DNA of 64,000 nucleotides, taken from the NCBI GenBank assembly GCA_903881315.1, contig CAIRSR010000122.1, positions 1 to 64,000 of the forward strand, read 5' to 3'. Every line of letters begins with the position of its first letter. The stretch's first letter is position 1. Of this stretch, positions 60,669-64,000 are shown in pieces. The notes below the pieces were generated by a model that saw only the letters and a list, made by a program, of their open reading frames with translations, searched no databases and was not told where the DNA came from. Source of the stretch: an uncultured Thiotrichales bacterium (lineage in GTDB: Bacteria > Pseudomonadota > Gammaproteobacteria > CAIRSR01). The translations under genes and the position numbers were made by a program.

Positions 60669-63597
60669 GGTAATCCGCATCGCCCGCAAAGAACTGTGGT
60701 CATTCTTTGCCTCCCCAGTCGCCTACCTCTTCTTGGGTGCCTTCCTCGCCGTTTCGATGTTTGCCTTTTTCTGGGTAGACACCTTCTTTGCCCGCAATAT
60801 CGCCGATGTACGCCCCCTGTTCGAGTGGATGCCGGTGTTGCTCATCTTCCTGGTTGCGGCACTCACCATGCGCCAATGGAGCGAGGAGCGTCGCGCCGGC
60901 ACCCTTGAGATCCTGATGACCATGCCGGTTTCGACCCAGAGTCTCGTGCTTGGCAAATTCTTCGCAAGCCTCGCCCTAGTCGCCGTTGCGTTGTTATTGA
61001 CCTTGCCTCTGCCGCTAACCGTGAGCCTCCTCGGGCCGCTTGATACCGGGCCGGTCATCGGTGGCTACGTGGCGGCACTGATGTTGGCCGCAGCCTATAT
61101 CGCCATTGGCCTATTTGTCTCTGCCCGCACCGACAACGCCATCGTCAGCCTGATCGGCACCACGTTGATCTGTAGCCTCTTCTATCTCATCGGTGCCGAT
61201 TCCCTAACCCACCTCTTAGGGCATCGCGCAGGCGAGGTTTTACAACTGTTGGGCACCGGATCACGCTTCAGTTCCATCACCCGTGGGGTGATCGATCTAC
61301 GCGACCTCTACTATTACCTAAGCCTCGTCGGGGTCTTCCTCCTCCTCAACATCTACACCCTAGAGCGCCTGCGTTGGGCCCCCGATTGCAAAGACACTCG
61401 CCACCATAGCCATTGGGGCTGGCTCGCCGTGCTGGGTGCCGCCAATTTCCTCGCCGCCAACCTGTGGCTCGGCCAGATCGGTTGGGCGCGCACGGATCTG
61501 ACTGAGGGCCAGGTCTATTCGATCTCCGACGCCACCCGTCATTACCTGGGGGAACTCCAAGAACCCTTACTGATCCGTGGTTACTTCAGCGCCCAGACCC
61601 ACCCCCTGCTGAGCCCGCTGGTGCCCCAGATTCGGGATCTCCTCAAGGAATATGAGATAGCAGGTCACGGCAGGATTCGCGTGGAATTCGTCGACCCGCA
61701 AGAATCCCCCGAGGTGGAACGCGAGGCCAACGAAAAATATGGGATCAAACCCGTATCCTTCCAGAATTCCGGCAAATACCAAGAATCTGTTATCAGTTCC
61801 TATTTCGATGTCTTGGTGAGTTACGGCGATCAGACCCAAAAGCTCGGTTTCCGTGACCTCATTGAATTAAAGGCCCATGGTGAACAAAGCCTAGAGGTGC
61901 GTCTCCGCAACCCAGAGTACGACATAACCCGCGCCATCAAAAAGGTTCTCTACGCCTATCAATCTGGCGGTGACGTATTCTCTGGATTACGTAACCCGGT
62001 CGTATTTCATGGCTTCATCTCGCCGGATACCAAACTGCCCAATCCGCTCCCCGCACTCCGCAAAAACCTTGACCAGGTATTGGATGAAATGAAACAGAAA
62101 TCGAGCGGAAAATTCACCGCAGTAATCCAGGATCCGGACGCTGACGATGGGGTATTGGCCAAAGAGATCGCAAAGAAATATGGCTTTCGCCCCCTTGCGC
62201 TTGGGCTGCTTGATGAAACAACCTTCTATTTCTACATGATGCTCGAATCAGACGGGCAGACCATCCCCATTCCGCTCCCCGAGGGTCTGGACGCTGCAGG
62301 GTTCAAACGCGCTATCGAGGCCGCCCTGAAACGCATGAGCCCGGGCTTCCTCAGGAACATCGCTCTATATGCACCGATGAGTAATCCGCAAATGGCCCAA
62401 TTCGGAATGGACAGCGGCCCCGCCTATGAGCAGCTACGCCGCAAACTTGGTGAGGATGCAACGCTACGCCCAACCGATCTAAAATCGGGTGTCATCCCCA
62501 ACGATGCGGATCTGCTGGTCGTGCTCGCCCCTGACTCCTTGAACGAGAAACAGGTGTTCGCCATCGACCAATTCATGATGCAGGGCGGAACCGTAATTAT
62601 CGCCGCATCGCCCTACCATATTGAACAAGGTCAACAGGCCATCACGGTTCGGGCCAAAGCAACCGGACTTGAGCAGTGGCTAGGAGGGATGGGCGTGACC
62701 CTGGATAAAACCATGGTGCTCGACCCGCAAAATACGCCCTTCCCGATACCCGTACAGCGTGAGTTGGGTGGTTTCACGGTACAGGAATTGCGATCCGTCC
62801 CCTACCCCTACTTCCCTGATCTCCGTGAGGCTTCGATGAGCCGAACGAATAGCATTACCGCTAGTCTTGGGCAATTGACCATGAGTTGGGCATCCCCCAT
62901 CAAAGTCGACCAAGAACTAAATAAGGACAGAAAGGTGACCGAATTGTTACACAGCTCCCAACGCTCATGGACTTCACCGTCCGAGGATATTCAGCCAAAT
63001 TTCTCTGCCTACGGGGATCTCGGCTTTCCTGCCGGGAAATCAACGGGTACGAATCTCCTGGGCGTTGCTATTGAGGGCAGCTTCGATAGCTACTTTAAGG
63101 GAAAACCATCACCGCTCTTAAAGGCGGAGAATAAGGCAAACTCAACCGACGCCGCGTCTGATGAAAATGCCACCCCCGAGAAAAATGCGGACGCTCCCAA
63201 AGATAAGTCCGCCAAAGAGAAACCTGTGGTGGCTAGCAAGATTGAGCACTCGGGTGCCTCGGCACGCCTCATCCTGTTCAGTTCTTCTGATTTTCTCAGC
63301 GATACCGCACTCGATCTCGCTGCCGCAGCGACCGGCACCCACTACATGAAACCATTGCAGTTAATGCAAAATGCGGTGGACTGGTCTCTCGAAGATCAAA
63401 GCCTGCTCGCCCTACGTGGCCGGGGACAATACTCTCGGATGCTCCAACCAATGGATCGGGGTTCCCAGATCTTTTGGGAGTATCTCAACTATGTCCTGGC
63501 CTTAGGCGGTTTGGCGTTGGTCTATCTCCTACAACGGCGTAGTCGGATGGAACGAGTACGTCATTACCAAACCGTGCTAAATCTCGGGAGCGCATGA
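60661..63597 (+). CDS. ABC-2 permease fused to GldG-like auxiliary domain
   Basis: 978 residues from ATG 60661, chosen because it overlaps the ATPase stop by 8 bp and starts MPEVIRIARKELWSFFASPVAYLFLGAFLA. Residues 1-240 are an ABC-2/GldF-type permease with six membrane segments. Residues about 270-930 are the GldG-like periplasmic region (LTEGQVYSISDATRHYLGELQEPLLIRGYFS, then a family-typical domain). An Asn/Asp/Lys/Ala-rich linker lies near 830-870, and a last membrane segment near 940-965 (YLNYVLALGGLALVYLLQRR). In Flavobacteria GldF and GldG are separate. Substrate unknown. Confidence 0.88.
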   Translation: MPEVIRIARKELWSFFASPVAYLFLGAFLAVSMFAFFWVDTFFARNIADVRPLFEWMPVLLIFLVAALTMRQWSEERRAGTLEILMTMPVSTQSLVLGKFFASLALVAVALLLTLPLPLTVSLLGPLDTGPVIGGYVAALMLAAAYIAIGLFVSARTDNAIVSLIGTTLICSLFYLIGADSLTHLLGHRAGEVLQLLGTGSRFSSITRGVIDLRDLYYYLSLVGVFLLLNIYTLERLRWAPDCKDTRHHSHWGWLAVLGAANFLAANLWLGQIGWARTDLTEGQVYSISDATRHYLGELQEPLLIRGYFSAQTHPLLSPLVPQIRDLLKEYEIAGHGRIRVEFVDPQESPEVEREANEKYGIKPVSFQNSGKYQESVISSYFDVLVSYGDQTQKLGFRDLIELKAHGEQSLEVRLRNPEYDITRAIKKVLYAYQSGGDVFSGLRNPVVFHGFISPDTKLPNPLPALRKNLDQVLDEMKQKSSGKFTAVIQDPDADDGVLAKEIAKKYGFRPLALGLLDETTFYFYMMLESDGQTIPIPLPEGLDAAGFKRAIEAALKRMSPGFLRNIALYAPMSNPQMAQFGMDSGPAYEQLRRKLGEDATLRPTDLKSGVIPNDADLLVVLAPDSLNEKQVFAIDQFMMQGGTVIIAASPYHIEQGQQAITVRAKATGLEQWLGGMGVTLDKTMVLDPQNTPFPIPVQRELGGFTVQELRSVPYPYFPDLREASMSRTNSITASLGQLTMSWASPIKVDQELNKDRKVTELLHSSQRSWTSPSEDIQPNFSAYGDLGFPAGKSTGTNLLGVAIEGSFDSYFKGKPSPLLKAENKANSTDAASDENATPEKNADAPKDKSAKEKPVVASKIEHSGASARLILFSSSDFLSDTALDLAAAATGTHYMKPLQLMQNAVDWSLEDQSLLALRGRGQYSRMLQPMDRGSQIFWEYLNYVLALGGLALVYLLQRRSRMERVRHYQTVLNLGSA

Positions 63598-63600
63598 TCC

Positions 63601-64000
63601 ATGAATCAACGCATTAGTCTATTGGGTGTGGTGCTAGGGGCACAATTGGCACTGGCGGTATTCCTCACGCTGACCACCAGTGGTGTCGGTGGTGTCACCA
63701 GTAGCGAGCCGCTCCTTCATTTCGATGTCAAAGCAATCAATCGCGTGATCCTCGAACAACCGAAGAAAACGGCGCTGGTGCTGGAACATAAAGGAAATAC
63801 CTGGTCGATACCCGTCTTGGCCGAATTCCCGGCCTTTACCTCTCGGGTCGATGCACTCCTTGAGCGTTTGTCGGATCTCCGCAAACGCCTACCGGTTGCA
63901 ACGAGTCACGGTGCCATCGCACGCTTCAAGGTAAGTCCAACGGATTATGAGCACAAGCTCGTATTAACTGCCGGTGATAAAACCGTGGCAACACTTTGGC
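63601..64000 (+). CDS. DUF4340-domain protein (partial)
   Basis: About 133 codons visible, open to the right edge. An N-terminal hydrophobic anchor (LLGVVLGAQLALAVFLTL) precedes DVKAINRVILEQPKKTALVLEHKGNTW, typical of DUF4340 proteins that follow Gld-type ABC genes. It starts 3 nt after the permease-GldG stop, so the three genes probably form one operon. Confidence 0.8.
   Translation, partial: MNQRISLLGVVLGAQLALAVFLTLTTSGVGGVTSSEPLLHFDVKAINRVILEQPKKTALVLEHKGNTWSIPVLAEFPAFTSRVDALLERLSDLRKRLPVATSHGAIARFKVSPTDYEHKLVLTAGDKTVATLW

Overview
The window looks like the chromosome of a gammaproteobacterium. The order dedD-cvpA-purF-metZ, the ruvCA pair, gspC/D/E, a FimX-type protein, yebC and the rsfS-rimO-hemW run all fit that class. 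The caspase and kinase proteins carrying formylglycine-generating-enzyme (FGE) domains recall large or filamentous sulfur bacteria, but nothing here fixes a genus. No rRNA, tRNA, CRISPR array or intact insertion sequence was seen. The first and last genes run off the window.

Layout. 1-4.4 kb: a kinase-FGE protein (left end missing), a ComFB-like protein and an unrecognised protein. 4.4-8.9 kb: metZ, purF, cvpA and a DedD-like SPOR protein. 9.1-21 kb: a long island of mostly unrecognised membrane and periplasmic proteins. It is built around a single-chain ABC ATPase/MlaE-type permease, a His-rich PH-like protein, a PstS-like binding protein and two divergent DUF6524-type paralogues. 21.3-23 kb: a metal-response module (small periplasmic protein, CDF transporter, MerR regulator) with two MerR-type 19-bp-spacer promoters. 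23.1-28.4 kb: mlaA, then the opposing rsfS-rimO-hemW-thiD-thiE run. 28.5-35.4 kb: a nucleotide-sugar dehydrogenase, an Rpn-like nuclease, a caspase-FGE protein whose last 35 codons resemble a diversity-generating-retroelement target, and a FimX-like degenerate GGDEF/EAL protein.

35.4-44.3 kb holds a complete type I Zorya anti-phage system (zorA-B-C-D), directly downstream of ruvC-ruvA where ruvB would be expected. 45.7-51.4 kb: sppA and the type II secretion genes gspE, gspD and gspC without the rest of the gsp set.

51.5-57.5 kb is the most unusual metabolic locus. It holds a HAD phosphatase fused to two divergent IGP-dehydratase (HisB-like) domains, a HisC-like aminotransferase broken by one extra base, a Sel1-repeat protein and a HisD-like dehydrogenase with altered metal and substrate residues. 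Together these mirror the last steps of histidine synthesis and suggest a parallel pathway to a histidine-like amino acid. 57.6-64 kb: yebC, an unrecognised protein, and a Gld-type ABC system (ATPase, fused permease-auxiliary protein, DUF4340 protein cut by the window end).
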